From Flectonema sp. DT1601 (taxonomy: Eukaryota > Euglenozoa > Diplonemea > Diplonemida > Diplonemidae), in assembly GCA_964019425.1 (NCBI GenBank), contig OZ025812.1:248001-312000 (forward strand): a stretch of 64,000 nt of DNA, read 5' to 3'. The notes below the pieces were generated by a model. It was not told the DNA's origin, searched no databases, and saw only the letters and a list, made by a program, of their open reading frames with translations. Every line of letters starts with the position of its first letter. The stretch's first letter is position 1. Below, one piece after another: positions 21,001 through 31,628 of this stretch. Made by a program: the position numbers and the translations under genes.

Positions 21001-23215
21001 ATCCCCACCATTTCTTCAAAAAAGGTTTAATAATTTTGTCCATTTTTTTGGCAAAAGGGAGAGATAAGTCATGGATCATTAAACTCCATGTTAACCTTGA
21101 CAATAACAAGTGTTGGACAGACCAAGCCTTCTGAGACCCATATAGTGGCATGGCGTCGACTTTTTTTAAAAAATTCCTGGTAAAAGTGGTCAGGCGCTCT
21201 CGCAATTTCTGTTCTTTGGCGTTCGGCTCAAACCAACGCCCGAGGTATTTGAACTCTCCAGCTTCCTGGAGATTCGTAATCGGAACATTGTTAATCTTCA
21301 GGTCCGGGTTAGCTGGTTTCCCTTGTACAAAGCTGTGGGCAATGCATTTCTGGGGTTTCGCTTTCATACCACGAGACCAGGAAAGAAACTGTTCGAGCGA
21401 CTTGATTAGCAATTTTGCCCCCGCCTTTGATGACGTGGTAAGTTGTAAATCATCAGCAAAAGCTGCAACTAATAGTTGGAGGGATTTATTGTTAAACTCG
21501 TAGGCTTCCTGTTGATGAACTGCTAAGGAAAAGAGCAGTAGTTGGAATACCAAATTAAAAAGGGTTGGGGAGGAAACGCAGCCTTGAAAGACACCAACTT
21601 CAAAAGGGATAGTGGGCGTCAGGCCTTCTCCAACTCTGATTTGGACGCGCATGGAGGAATAATACCTTTTATAGAAACCGATTATTCTTTCGTGAATTCC
21701 GAAATATTTTAAAGCAAAGAAAATTAATTGATGTTTGACTGAGCCGAAAGCATCTGCCAAATCCACCCAGACAATTGTTAGGTTTTTCCGGAGAGCTTTC
21801 ACTTCTTTAAAAATCTCTGAGGTGATCGTGGCATGTTCGATACATCCAGAGACACCTTTCCTAAAGCCTTTTTGAAAATTAAATTTAGAAAGAGTGTGGT
21901 TTGCGACGGCTTCCTGAATAACCGTATTAAAAATTTTCCCGTCGCAGTTGCCCACAGCTATCGGTCTCGTTTTCGAGATGTCTTTCCCATCGGAGTTGGG
22001 CTTTGGGAGCATTGTTACAAATGCTAAGCCCCAACTATCCGGATAGGCCTTGAGTTCGAAAATTCTCTTTAATACCTTGTAAAGTGCTTCCATAAAAGTT
22101 GGGACCTTTTTCCATACAACATAAGGTATGCAATTGGGACCAGGGGCACATTTGTTTTTTTTCTTTGATAAGAGAATACCAAACTGTTCGAAGCTCGGGA
22201 ACTGGATATCATCCATTGTCTTGTAGTCAGACTTAGGTAAAAAAGAGGGATGGGTGAAATCAGTTTTTTTTTTTTCATTGTCACAATAGTTGTTTTTAAA
22301 ATGTTCAATTATTTTTTCCTCTGGAATATCAAGGGAGGGGGGTTGAGGATCTTCTTTTTGGAGTTCTTCTTTTATGGCAGTAAACGGATTTTGACGAAAT
22401 TTATCTTGTAATTTTTTGAATAAATTTTTCTTTTCTAAATTCCGATACATTCGGAAAATCCTTTTCATTCTCGTTCTTGCCTCTTTCCATTTGACAGCGT
22501 TCTCTATAGAAGGCCCAGATTTGCGGAGCTCCTGTCTTAGCTGTTTCATTTCCAGACGACATTCAAGTTTTTCTTGGTCGAGGATGACCTCTTCCCTTGA
22601 TTTCTGTTTGCGGGGTAAATTCCGCTTTGTTTCTTCAAAGAAACCGCTACATATTTGATAAACCGTTTTGAGTAGTTTATCAAGTTGGTCGGCAGGTTTT
22701 GAAGAATTTTCTGTTTCGACGGTGAAAGTTTGAAGTTTTTCTGCAGCAGAAACGTCGATGTCCTTCCATTCAGTTCCAAAAGATCGGAATTTGAGACGAG
22801 ACGGGTGTAACGGGGTAAAAGTGGGTGTTGTAGAGTTATAAGGAACGAAAGCTGTTTGTGAAGTTTTAAAATCTACAGATTCTCCTACAAAGGGAGGTTC
22901 CAGGTCTGAATTATTCCCTGTGAGGGGAGACAGAGGTGTACCTTTACATGTACCGTTAACACAGTGTTTCGCTCTCGTAGCGATACTTTTGAAAAGCTTA
23001 CCACATTCTGGACAAGGTAAGTGGTAACAATCTTTAACTTGGGAGTGGGTAGATGGGGGAAAACGTGACTTATAGTCCTTAAATTCCTTACTAAACTTAC
23101 AGTTACGTCTAAAATGCGCAACTGGACCTTTGAGGTATGTCTCAAAACATAAAGGACATTTGGCTACTAAAGTTTTATCCCCATCCAGAGCCGATCTCGA
23201 AATAGCCTCTTGCAA
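18089..23215 (-). CDS. R2-like LINE polyprotein: zinc fingers, reverse transcriptase, CCHC, RLE nuclease, coiled-coil extension
   Basis: An intact frame of 1,708 codons. Residues 20-39 and 68-90 are two zinc fingers (CPLC...HFRRNC and CPEC...HCVNGTC) for target DNA binding. Residues about 340-720 are the reverse transcriptase: motif A VWVDLADAFGSV (D485), motif B GVFQGCVSSPTLF, motif C FADD (586-589), then FKYLG. Residues 922-939 are CX2CX8HX4C, followed by the R2-type RHD motif (WRHDSVL). The restriction-like endonuclease spans about 1005-1145: RPD (1034-1036), LELTCPNE (E1051), KEKKY (1068-1071), IEVGVRG. The enzyme would nick the target and prime cDNA on it. Residues 1180-1708 are an extra domain with a hydrophobic segment (IFYVLFLFYFNAM) and long coiled coils, not part of usual R2 proteins. 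The listed start is a TTG; the frame is open up to 23365 with no ATG before residue 223. Confidence 0.92.
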   Translation of the reverse strand: MQEAISRSALDGDKTLVAKCPLCFETYLKGPVAHFRRNCKFSKEFKDYKSRFPPSTHSQVKDCYHLPCPECGKLFKSIATRAKHCVNGTCKGTPLSPLTGNNSDLEPPFVGESVDFKTSQTAFVPYNSTTPTFTPLHPSRLKFRSFGTEWKDIDVSAAEKLQTFTVETENSSKPADQLDKLLKTVYQICSGFFEETKRNLPRKQKSREEVILDQEKLECRLEMKQLRQELRKSGPSIENAVKWKEARTRMKRIFRMYRNLEKKNLFKKLQDKFRQNPFTAIKEELQKEDPQPPSLDIPEEKIIEHFKNNYCDNEKKKTDFTHPSFLPKSDYKTMDDIQFPSFEQFGILLSKKKNKCAPGPNCIPYVVWKKVPTFMEALYKVLKRIFELKAYPDSWGLAFVTMLPKPNSDGKDISKTRPIAVGNCDGKIFNTVIQEAVANHTLSKFNFQKGFRKGVSGCIEHATITSEIFKEVKALRKNLTIVWVDLADAFGSVKHQLIFFALKYFGIHERIIGFYKRYYSSMRVQIRVGEGLTPTIPFEVGVFQGCVSSPTLFNLVFQLLLFSLAVHQQEAYEFNNKSLQLLVAAFADDLQLTTSSKAGAKLLIKSLEQFLSWSRGMKAKPQKCIAHSFVQGKPANPDLKINNVPITNLQEAGEFKYLGRWFEPNAKEQKLRERLTTFTRNFLKKVDAMPLYGSQKAWSVQHLLLSRLTWSLMIHDLSLPFAKKMDKIIKPFLKKWWGFVRSANTVILFTGSKNTVGLRHKRVETLYKQAQSIKLDILRSSQDSDMHGVYNVIMEKSSNWSKKFSASAEWERLIKFFSYRSLAKQSAGLGHRLRDLRTTRPDLLKRFEVEATDELLNSLNKLQVQGQWKEWSKCMINDFTWNKVLREGNPAYISFQLKAVTNTLPSQDNLKRWNITNVDQNCVLCGKVNPTLRHVLTGCPVSLTQGRFTWRHDSVLKRIVIFLEELIIKANKRKENLPPPSQTFLKTGENKPLERISKETGELSLANDWVILDDVGDNRLIVPLEVCHVSSSLRPDIFIYSFFAKRALILELTCPNEDRFETSHVLKEKKYLKLRDSIIANGFDCNIFTIEVGVRGNICMDQLNIWTRHIGSPLAPTKALFCECTRIARQCSYVLFQTRNLPTWHSRPLMRSIKEEPATASFIKDGKEIFPVEEVKIHKVTKLKTIEKLTIERSWLEKCFIWQTCYASALSILLIANGSSSPAPSVLLDEDELTGLSLSFSSISSISFQTPPPELMSTGSQTLPADFAIVIRTQSDMGSQTPLYKKKEGKLRLKLSLKCQILENELEQMKERIFYVLFLFYFNAMSASLEKDKQLLNGLPVEIKATNQDPSSLPPAPPVLIIEKDRKEYELLEGVIQRLTAERDESKTSLSALVRQYDLVEDYRKRELANLTQRADLSEMALFNYHQRFVLLSNELETKCNEERESKIRLFYTQQEVESLRAARPRMTHFSQQVSPRTPVLYESVAMMKIAKNYLSLFTTTSSLFTPLIKPLIPTLNYITPLCPLASIPPTMPQSEALDRTPTKILRQESHVISVKENTPIARQWSEGRIDLLENYCRAVDDSLETNEKAAELSEQLLDAQLRLSELNHQRCTTHAEQLEQSMMLTGLASDLNAQLALARSQIAALKFQLASWAEGLSPPDTEEHEENETPPRKSERSTLKKRTPPSRYRYNRRRCSADDVHGDSTPL

Positions 23216-23656
23216 AGCCTCGGGGGCTGGGTTGGCTGAGAGATGGTTGCCAGTATCTTTATGACACCGCCGGCCCGGTGTTTCTTTTTTTTTTTGTTGT
23301 GAAGTAGCAATAATAAAAAAAAAAAAAAATAGAAAAGAGAATGGCTCAGAAACAATATCGATGAGTTAAGATCTTTTTTTTTAAACTATTCCTTTTTTTT
23401 TAATTTCGGGCAGCTAACCCTAGAGTTTTTTTTGGTAAATACTGTTTAAAGGAAAACGAGCTACGCTCTAAAACAGAAAAATCGGAGTAACTACTTGTTT
23501 ATAATATATATTTTGATAAATAATGTGGTTGGCAAATGAATGCCGAAGAGGCAACTTGAGAAAAGCAATTGGATGAGAAGAAACATTGGGTCTTATAAAG
23601 CAAAGTAGATAGAGGGGCCTAAAAAGACCGCAGAGTGGATAGCTCCACAAAAGGCT
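23216..23656 (-). other. Leader of LINE copy 1
   Basis: The ORF frame continues upstream to a TAA at 23368-23366 and reads TPGRRCHKDTGNHLSANPAP just before the listed start, without ATG. Upstream of this lie A/T runs and about 250 bases of ordinary-composition sequence that reaches the 3' end of LINE copy 2 at 23657. Whether the outer part is element or host cannot be decided here. Confidence 0.55.
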
Positions 23657-24052
23657 GAATTTCGATAAGTGGGAAGTAACGGACTGGGAGCTTTTGGCTC
23701 CTGCCCTATTCCCGACGTAAACTTTCTTTTTATTTTTTTTTTTTTTTTAACAGGCCCAAAGGGCGACAATGATGGTTGCTGACCAAGGAATAATATTCAA
23801 ATGAATTTTCGTTTCAAAGAAACGAACAGAATTAAGAGAGAGGTAGAGAAAAAAAAAAAAAAAAAAAAAAAGAAAGAATAGAAAAAAAATATGAAGAGGA
23901 AATAATCAAACATGAAAAAAAAAAAAAAAAATAAAATATAAATAAAAAACGTTGTATGAAAAAGGAAAAAAAGAAAAAAAAAAGACCAGAAAAGGAAAGA
24001 GAAAATGAAAAGGTATAATATTATTGTGGGGATATGAGGATAGCAGGGAGAT

Positions 24053-24090
<38 letters not shown>

Positions 24091-24099
24091 TTATTATTT

Positions 24100-24343
24100 A
24101 AAAAAAGGAAACAATCAGTTTAGCGTCTCGATCAGGACGGAAAATAGAAATTAATCGACATAGTCGATCGATAGAAAAAAAACAATGATAACATTGTTTA
24201 TTCCTTTTTTTTTTTTTTTTTTTTATTCTTTTTATTTATTTTTAAAGAAAAAACAATCAGTTTAGCGTCCTGACCAGGACGGAAAATTGAAAGTGATCCA
24301 CATAGTCGATCGATAGAAAAAAGACAATGATAACATTGTTTAT

Positions 24344-24376
<33 letters not shown>

Positions 24377-24768
24377 CTTTTAATTATTTTAAAGAAAAAA
24401 CAATCAGTTTAGCGTCTTGACCAGGACGGAAAATAGAAAGTGATCGACATAGTCGATCGATAAAAAACAATGATAACATTGTTTATTCCTTTTTTTTTTC
24501 TTTTTTTTTTATTCTTTTTATTTATTTTTAAAGAAAAAACAATCAGTTTAGCGTCCTGACCAGGACGGAAAATAGAAAGTAATCGACATAGTCGATCGAT
24601 AAAAAAAAAACAATGATAACATTGTTTATTCCTTTTTTTTTTCTTTTTTTTTATTCTTTTTATTTATTTTTAAAGAAAAAACAATCAGTTTAGCGTCCTG
24701 ACCAGGACGGAAAATTGAAAGTGATCGACATAGTCGATCGATAAAAAAACAATGATAACATTGTTTAT

Positions 24769-24799
<31 letters not shown>

Positions 24800-25573
24800 C
24801 CTTTTAATTATTTTTTAAAGAAAAAACAATCAGTTTAGCGTCTTGACCAGGACGGAAAATAGAAAGTGATCGACATAGTCGATCGATAAAAAACAATGAT
24901 AACATTGTTTATTCTTTTTTTTTTTTTTTTTTTTTTTTAATCCTTTTTATTATTTTAAAGAAAAAACAATCAGTTTAGCGTCTTGACCAGGACGGAAAAT
25001 AGAAAGTGATCGACATAGTCGATCGATAAAAAAACAATGATAACATTGTTTATTCTTTTTTTTTTTTTTTTTTTAAATTCTTTTTATTTATTTTTAAAGA
25101 AAAAAAACGGAAAATAAAAATTAGTCGACAAAGTCGAACGATAAAAAAAAACAATGATAACATTGTTTATTCTTTTTTTTTTTGTTTTTTTTTATATTCT
25201 TTTTTATTAATTTTGAAAAAAAAACAATCAGTTTAGCGTCTTGACCAGGACGGAAAATAGAAAGTAATCGACATAGTCGATCGATAAAAAAAACAATGAT
25301 AACATTGTTTACTCTTTTTTTTTTTTTTTTTTAAATTCTTTTTATTTTAAAAAGAAAAAAAACGGAAAATAGAAATTAGTCAACAAAGTCGAACGATAAA
25401 AAAAAAAACAATGATAACATTGTTTATTCTTTTTTTTTTATTTTTTTTTTTATATTCTTTTTTATTAATTTTGAAAAAAAAAACAATCAGTTTAGCGTCT
25501 TGACCAGGACGGAAAATAGAAAGTGATCGACATAGTCGATCGATAAAAAAAAAACAATGATAACATTGTTTAT

Positions 25574-25610
<37 letters not shown>

Positions 25611-26690
25611 CTTTTTTTTTTTTTAAAGAAAAAACAATCAGTTTAGCGTCTTGACCAGGACGGAAAATAGAAAGTAATCGACATAGTCGATCGATAAAAA
25701 AAACAATGATAACATTGTTTATTCTTTTTTTTTTTTTTTTTAAATCTTTTTATTTATTTTTTAAAAAGAAAAAAAAAAAACGGAAAATAGAAATTAGTCA
25801 ACAACGTCGAACGATAAAAAAAAAAACAATGATAACATTGTTTATTCTTTTTTTTTTTATTTTTTTTTGTATTCTTTTTTATTAATTTTGAAAAAAAAAC
25901 AATCAGTTTTGCGTCTTGACCAGGACGGAAAATAGAAAGTGATCGACATAGTCGATCGATAAAAAAACAATGATAACATTGTTTATTCTTTTTTTTTTTT
26001 TTTTTTTTTTTAAATCCTTTTTATTATTTTTAAAGAAAAAACAATCAGTTTAGCGTCTTGACCAGGACGAAAAATAGAAAGTGATCGACATAGTCGATCG
26101 ATAAAAAAACAATGATAACATTGTTTATTCTTTTTTTTTTTTTTCTTCTTTTTTTTAAATCCTTCTTTTTATTTTTTAAAGAAAAAACAATCAGTTTAGC
26201 GTCTTGACCAGGACGGAAAATAGAAAGTAATCGACATAGTCGATCGATAAAATAAAAACAATGATAACATTGTTTATTCCTTTTTTTTTTTTTTTTATTC
26301 TTTTTATTTATTTTTAAAGAAAAAAACGGAAAATAGAAAGTAATCGACATAGTCGATCGATAAAAAAACAATGATAACATTGTTTATTCTTTTTTTTTTT
26401 TTTTTTTTTTTAAATTCTTTTTATTTATTTTTTAAGAAAAAAACGGAGAATAGAAATTAGTCGACAAAGTCGAACGATAAAAAAACAATGATAACATTGT
26501 TTATTCTTTTTTTTATTTTTTTTTTTATATTCTTTTTTATTAATTTTGAAAAAAAAAAAAAAACAATCAGTTTAGCGTCTTGACCAGGACGGAAAATAGA
26601 AAGTAATCGACATAGTCGATCGATAAAAATACAATGATAACATTGTTTAATCTTTTATAATTTTTTATTTTTTTTTTTGTTTTAAAAAAA
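24100..26690 (-). repeat. Hairpin-monomer array in LINE copy 2, about 19 units
   Basis: Collinear with the array of copy 1, monomer by monomer, apart from homopolymer lengths and the loss of one type A monomer near 26040. Confidence 0.88.
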
Positions 26691-28439
26691 AAAAAAAAAA
26701 ACAAGCGGAATTGATCATAATGGGTGGTAGGGGTTGTTATAACTTCGTTTGAAAATTCTTCTTTTTTGATTTCTTTTTTTTTTTCTTTTTACAGGAGTTA
26801 AGATCACTTTCAGGAGACAACACATTAACAAGAGCAGCAAGCAGAGTTGACACTATCAATTCAAATTTGAAATACCGGGAATTAATTTACAAGGAGGTAT
26901 CTCAAGTGACTTGGTATCTCTAGCGTGTCGGTATCTCTGGAGTGCTGGTATCTCGTATGTGCGTTGGTATCTCATGAGTGATGGTATCTCTTGTGCATTA
27001 GAGAAACGAAAAAGAATGTCATGACCATGACGGAAGAATTGAGGAATTGAGTTAACATGTTCAATTTAACTTATTTAAACTTTTTTTTTTTTTTTAACAG
27101 ACCGTAACTATTTGAAAATAAAATGTAGATGGGAAACAGTGAAAAGTAAAATGGATGATAAAATTAAATGAGAAATATGACATAACAGACCAGATAGAGA
27201 GTATTAAAAGGAAATTGAAAAGGAAAAGAGAAACTAGGTTAACACTTATTTAAAATTAAGACCGGTTAGTCAGTTTAAGGTCTTGACTAGGACCAACAAA
27301 AAAGAAAGAAAAAAAAATTTAACGATCAAGCTGAGCTGATCTTGTTTTTATTACAAATAGGGGAGCGGGAGGGATGGAAGGAATAGAGGAAAAAAAAAAG
27401 AAAAGGTTGATCAATTGGATCTGATCGTCGAGAAGAGGAAATTTTTTTAAAGGTTGATCGGTATAGCCGATCGTTGAGAAAAATAAACAGATATAAATAC
27501 AATCAGTTTAAATTAAAAAAAGAAAAAAAGATTAACGATCAAGCTGAGCTGATCTTGTTTTTATTACAAATAGGGGAGCGGGAGGGATGGAAGGAATAGA
27601 GGAAAAAAAAAGAAAAGGTTGATCAATTGGATCTGATCGTCGAGAAGAAGAAATTATTTTAAAGGTTGATCGGTATAGCCGATCGTCGAGAAAAATAAAC
27701 AGATATAAATACAATCAGTTTAAATTAAAAAAAGAAAAAAAGATTAACGATCAAGCTGAGCTGATCTTGTTTTTATTTAAAATTAGGGGAGCGGGAGGGA
27801 TGGAAGGAATAAAGGAAAAAAAAAAAAAAAAAAGGTCGATCAATTGGATCTGATCGTCGAGAAGAAGAAAACAATTATTTATAAAAAAAAAATGGTCGGT
27901 ATAGCCGATCGTTGAGAAAAGAACAGATATAAATACAATCGGTTTTGGTGATCGACGAGTGGAGCGATCACTTGACAAGAAGGAAAAAGAAAGGACCGAT
28001 TAATTGGGGCTTTGATTGTATTCCCAAGGCATGTTTTTTTTTTTTTTTTTTTTATTATTCATTTACATTATTATTTTTTTTTTTTTTTTTTAAATTAATA
28101 ATCACATTTTGTTCAAAAATATTTCATATTAGAGTAAAAGAAAAAGAAAAAAAGAAATAAGAGAAAAAAAAAAAAAAAAAAAACCATTGCTGGCCCCCTC
28201 ACCACTCATAGAGGATGAGGAGGCCAGTAAGGCGTCACTCAAATCTATGCCAAGCCTTGGGAACTTGGATTGGGGTTTAGACCATTTATAATTAACAATT
28301 AACAATTAACCTGATTAACGTTATGATCTGACGGACATAAACATATCGATAAAATAATACAAACAAAAACGAACAATAAATAATAAATAAGCTAAAAAAC
28401 TAACTAAACAAAGTGATGTGAAAGTAAGGAAAAAGAGAA

Positions 28440-29250
28440 TTACAAGGGGGTGGAGTCACCGTGAACGTCATCAGCAGAACATCTCCTTCGATTGTAACGA
28501 TATCTTGATGGAGGGGTTCGTTTTTTCAGAGTTGAACGCTCAGACTTTCTCGGCGGAGTTTCATTTTCCTCATGTTCTTCTGTGTCTGGCGGACTCAAAC
28601 CTTCTGCCCATGAAGCTAATTGGAACTTCAGGGCCGCAATTTGAGACCGTGCCAAGGCGAGTTGAGCATTTAAATCGCTCGCCAGTCCCGTTAACATCAT
28701 GGATTGCTCAAGCTGCTCTGCGTGAGTTGTACACCGTTGGTGATTCAGCTCCGAGAGGCGAAGTTGGGCATCCAGAAGTTGTTCTGAGAGCTCTGCCGCT
28801 TTCTCGTTTGTTTCGAGAGAGTCATCTACTGCTCGACAGTAATTCTCGAGTAAGTCAATCCTACCCTCGGACCATTGTCTCGCAATAGGTGTATTCTCTT
28901 TAACGGAGATAACGTGACTCTCTTGTCGTAAAATCTTGGTCGGCGTGCGGTCGAGAGCTTCACTCTGCGGCATTGTCGGAGGAATTGAGGCTAGAGGACA
29001 AAGAGGGGTGATATAATTAAGGGTAGGGATAAGGGGTTTAATAAGAGGAGTAAAAAGACTACTCGTAGTTGTAAAGAGCGAGAGGTAGTTCTTTGCTATC
29101 TTCATCATAGCAACAGATTCATACAGAACGGGGGTTCGGGGGGAAACTTGTTGACTAAAGTGGGTCATACGGGGACGCGCGGCACGCAAACTCTCGACCT
29201 CCTGTTGAGTATAGAAAAGTCTTATTTTACTTTCTCTTTCCTCATTACAT
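28440..29250 (-). pseudogene. R2-like LINE ORF, C-terminal coiled-coil part (copy 2)
   Basis: Encodes the last about 270 residues of the polyprotein (from the region reading KIRLFYTQQEVESLRAARP to the stop), nearly identical to copy 1. Upstream the frame is broken by the insertion at 29251. Confidence 0.85.
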
Positions 29251-30716
29251 GAGTTGAATTACCAGGTGAGATTTGGACAGTTAGCTTTTGGCTAAGGCCC
29301 TCCCTGAAGAGCAAGAACAGAAAAACTACTCACACCTGAAGAAAACATACACAAAGAACACACTGTAAGCTGTGTGTGTATTTTGTGTTTGTCACAACAG
29401 GAGAGAAAAGAAAGAATGTCAAGGTTGGTCACCTTGCCTATCAACGCACAACATTGGTGGTCTCTACTAGACCCTGAGTGATCCCACTGGATCTCTCATC
29501 GTTCATAGTACCCTGTGTGAAGTTATAAAATCAAAGGTAAACTATGAACTACAAATGACTTAGCCTGTTATTATAATGCCACAGGCAGGCCCTGCATTCA
29601 GCAACTATCCAGCAGTGCTTGGATGTCCTGATCTTCTTCTAAAAAAAAGAAAGAAAAACAAAACTGTAGCTGGGATCACTCAGGATCAACAGACTACCAA
29701 TGCTACCTGTTGTACTTGCTCACTATGGGGGGTGATGCCAAACACCCAGAAGTACTTAACTACTTTCCTTCTTGCTGCCCAGGAGTTTCTGACCAGAACT
29801 AATAGAAAATAAAAAGTAGATGGGAAACAATAAAAAGTAAAATGGATATAACTGAAGTTAAACAAGACAAATGAGGTAACAGACCAGAACAGAAAGAGGA
29901 TTGTAATAGAAGATTACAAATAAAAAAAAATGCAAGTATCAACACATAATCAAGATACACCAGCAGCTAACAAACAACATAAAATTGAAGATCAGTTGCC
30001 AGAGTATTTCAACCATGGTAGAATACTCGCCCCTCTGGCAGGGATTATCCCAGACTTGTCCTTTAATCTAGTTGGACACCATGGCTTACAACCCTTCCAG
30101 AGGGAAGCACCATTATGACTTCTATTTTTTTTCTTCAAGAAAATCATAAGGTGGTAACAAAGAAAAATGCTAAGAGGAACCCCCTATTAACACCTAAGAC
30201 ATCTAAACTGCAGCCCAGCCTATGCCCAATGCACTAACAGGTCATTCCCTCACACTCAGATCAAAAAATCAAAGTTCAGAGTGCATCTTAGCGTGAATGA
30301 GAGAATTTCCTCCCGCTTATTTTGAACAAAAGGGATAGGAGAAGGGATAGAAAACGAACATAAAAATAAGATTCTAAGTGAGAAACACTTAGCAGAAACA
30401 CTTAGCAGCTTTTAAGGAGCTGAAAAGCAAAAAAAAAATCTAAGTGAGAAACACTTAGTAGAAACAATTCGTAGCTAATTAAGCTGAAAATAAAAAAATA
30501 AAAAATTTCTAAGTGAGAAATACTTAGCAACTTTTAGAACAAATATTTCAGTAAATAACCTGTAATGATTAAACCATTACAGGTTTGATGTCAAAACTGA
30601 CAAGGACTGAGTTGAATTACCAGGTGAGATTTGGACAGTTAGCTTTTGGCTAAGGCCCTCCCTGAAGAGCAAGAACAGAAAAACTACTCACACCTGAAGA
30701 AAACATACACAAGAGG
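29251..30716 (+). mobile_element. 1.47-kb non-coding repeat with 105-bp direct end repeats, inserted in LINE copy 2
   Basis: Both ends carry GAGTTGAATTACCAGGTGAG and the following about 85 bases (29251-29355 and 30609-30713). Comparison with copy 1 shows the LINE resumes at TGGTCTCC, with about one base lost and no target duplication. Inside are three hairpins of the type CTAAGTG-AGAAA-CACTTAG (30374, about 30451, about 30511), a 9-bp stem CCTGTAATG/CATTACAGG (30559-30583) and a nested inverted repeat TGCCAGA...TCTGGCA (near 30000-30045). No ORF of note. Other pieces: 33011-35393, 54023-54530, 58027-58340. Since copies are slightly more than one unit long, the end repeats may simply be the overlap of a tandem unit of about 1,358 bp. 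Confidence 0.75.
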
Positions 30717-31353
30717 TGGTCTCCAATTCGTTCGACAGAAGAACAAACCTTTGATGGTAATTAAAGAGCGCCATTTCCGATAGGTCTGCTCTCTGAGTCA
30801 GATTTGCGAGCTCACGTTTCCTGTAATCTTCCACTAAGTCATATTGTCGAACTAGTGCAGAAAGAGAAGTCTTCGATTCATCGCGTTCTGCTGTTAACCG
30901 TTGAATTACTCCTTCCAGAAGTTCATATTCTTTTCTATCTTTTTCAATAATTAAAACAGGGGGCGCAGGAGGAAGTGAGGATGGATCCTGGTTGGTAGCT
31001 TTGATCTCAACAGGTAATCCATTTAGTAACTGCTTGTCTTTCTCGAGGGAGGCTGACATCGCATTAAAGTAAAATAAAAATAGAACATAAAAAATTCGTT
31101 CTTTCATTTGCTCTAATTCGTTTTCTAAAATCTGGCATTTCAAGGAAAGTTTCAGCCTTAATTTTCCTTCTTTTTTTTTGTACAAGGGGGTTTGAGAACC
31201 CATGTCAGATTGAGTTCTTATCACTATAGCGAAATCAGCAGGAAGTGTTTGCGATCCCGTTGACATGAGTTCAGGTGGGGGAGTCTGGAAAGAGATGGAA
31301 GAAATAGAAGAGAATGACAAGGAGAGTCCAGTGAGCTCATCCTCATCCTCATC
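30717..31353 (-). pseudogene. R2-like LINE ORF, upstream part of the split copy 2
   Basis: Encodes residues corresponding to the start of the C-terminal extension (SSISFQTPPPELMSTGSQ onward to SNELET), matching copy 1 closely. RT and nuclease regions are absent because the element is truncated at 31353. Confidence 0.82.
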
Positions 31354-31628
31354 ATTACTGCGGGGAAATATTACTGCGCGGAAAAATTAGTGCGGTTTTT
31401 TTGAGAAAAAATTAGTGCGGTTTTTTCCACTTGGTGGTAGAAAAAAATTTGGTTGCTTTTTTGCTGTGTAAGGCACCAGCAGAAAAATGCAGCTGGAAAA
31501 AAGTCGATTCTGAGTAGAAATATTAGTGTGGTGGAAATATTACTGCGTGGAAAAATTAGTGCGGTTTTTTGCAGATTTGGAAATTAGTGCGGTTTTTTCC
31601 GTGCAGTAATATTTCCAGTTGCAGTAAT
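31354..31628. mobile_element. MITE of 275 bp with inverted ends
   Basis: Begins ATTACTGCGGGGAAATATTA and ends with the inverse of ATTACTGCAACTGGAAATAT, giving imperfect terminal inverted repeats of about 45 bp; the interior repeats AAATTAGTGCGGTTTTTT several times. No coding capacity and no clear target duplication. An isolated arm occurs at 13122-13149. Confidence 0.65.

Larger units (their letters stand above)
13155..23656 (-). mobile_element. R2-like (restriction-like-endonuclease) LINE, copy 1, apparently full length
   Basis: A roughly 10.5-kb minus-strand element: leader (23656-23216), one long ORF (23215-18089), then a 4.9-kb 3' tail ending CCCACTTATCGAAATTC at 13155. The tail order is proximal AT-rich part, three 213-bp GATC modules, GAGATACC minisatellite, about 20 hairpin monomers, terminal segment. 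The 3' end is supported by an independent 5'-truncated insertion (33665-34506). The 5' boundary is uncertain, because the next copy's 3' end lies immediately upstream and no second 5' end is available for comparison. RT plus CCHC plus C-terminal RLE is the R2/NeSL/CRE/Hero architecture. Confidence 0.85.
23657..31353 (-). mobile_element. R2-like LINE, copy 2, interrupted and 5'-truncated
   Basis: Same order of parts as copy 1 at an offset of about 10.4-10.5 kb: terminal segment (23657-24100), hairpin array of about 19 monomers (24100-26690, one unit fewer than copy 1), GAGATACC block (26894-27000), GATC modules (27290-27990), ORF end at 28440. The ORF is split by a 1.47-kb insertion (29251-30716) and the element is cut at about 31353, where a MITE begins. 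Sequence identity to copy 1 is very high, with single substitutions such as one at 28842. Confidence 0.85.

Noticed and set aside
23405-23420. CTAACCCT resembling a telomere repeat near the LINE junction
   Set aside because: A single occurrence without tandem repetition.
29251-30716. Reading the direct end repeats as long terminal repeats of an LTR element
   Set aside because: No coding region, no target duplication, and other copies show that the repeats are the overlap of a tandem unit.
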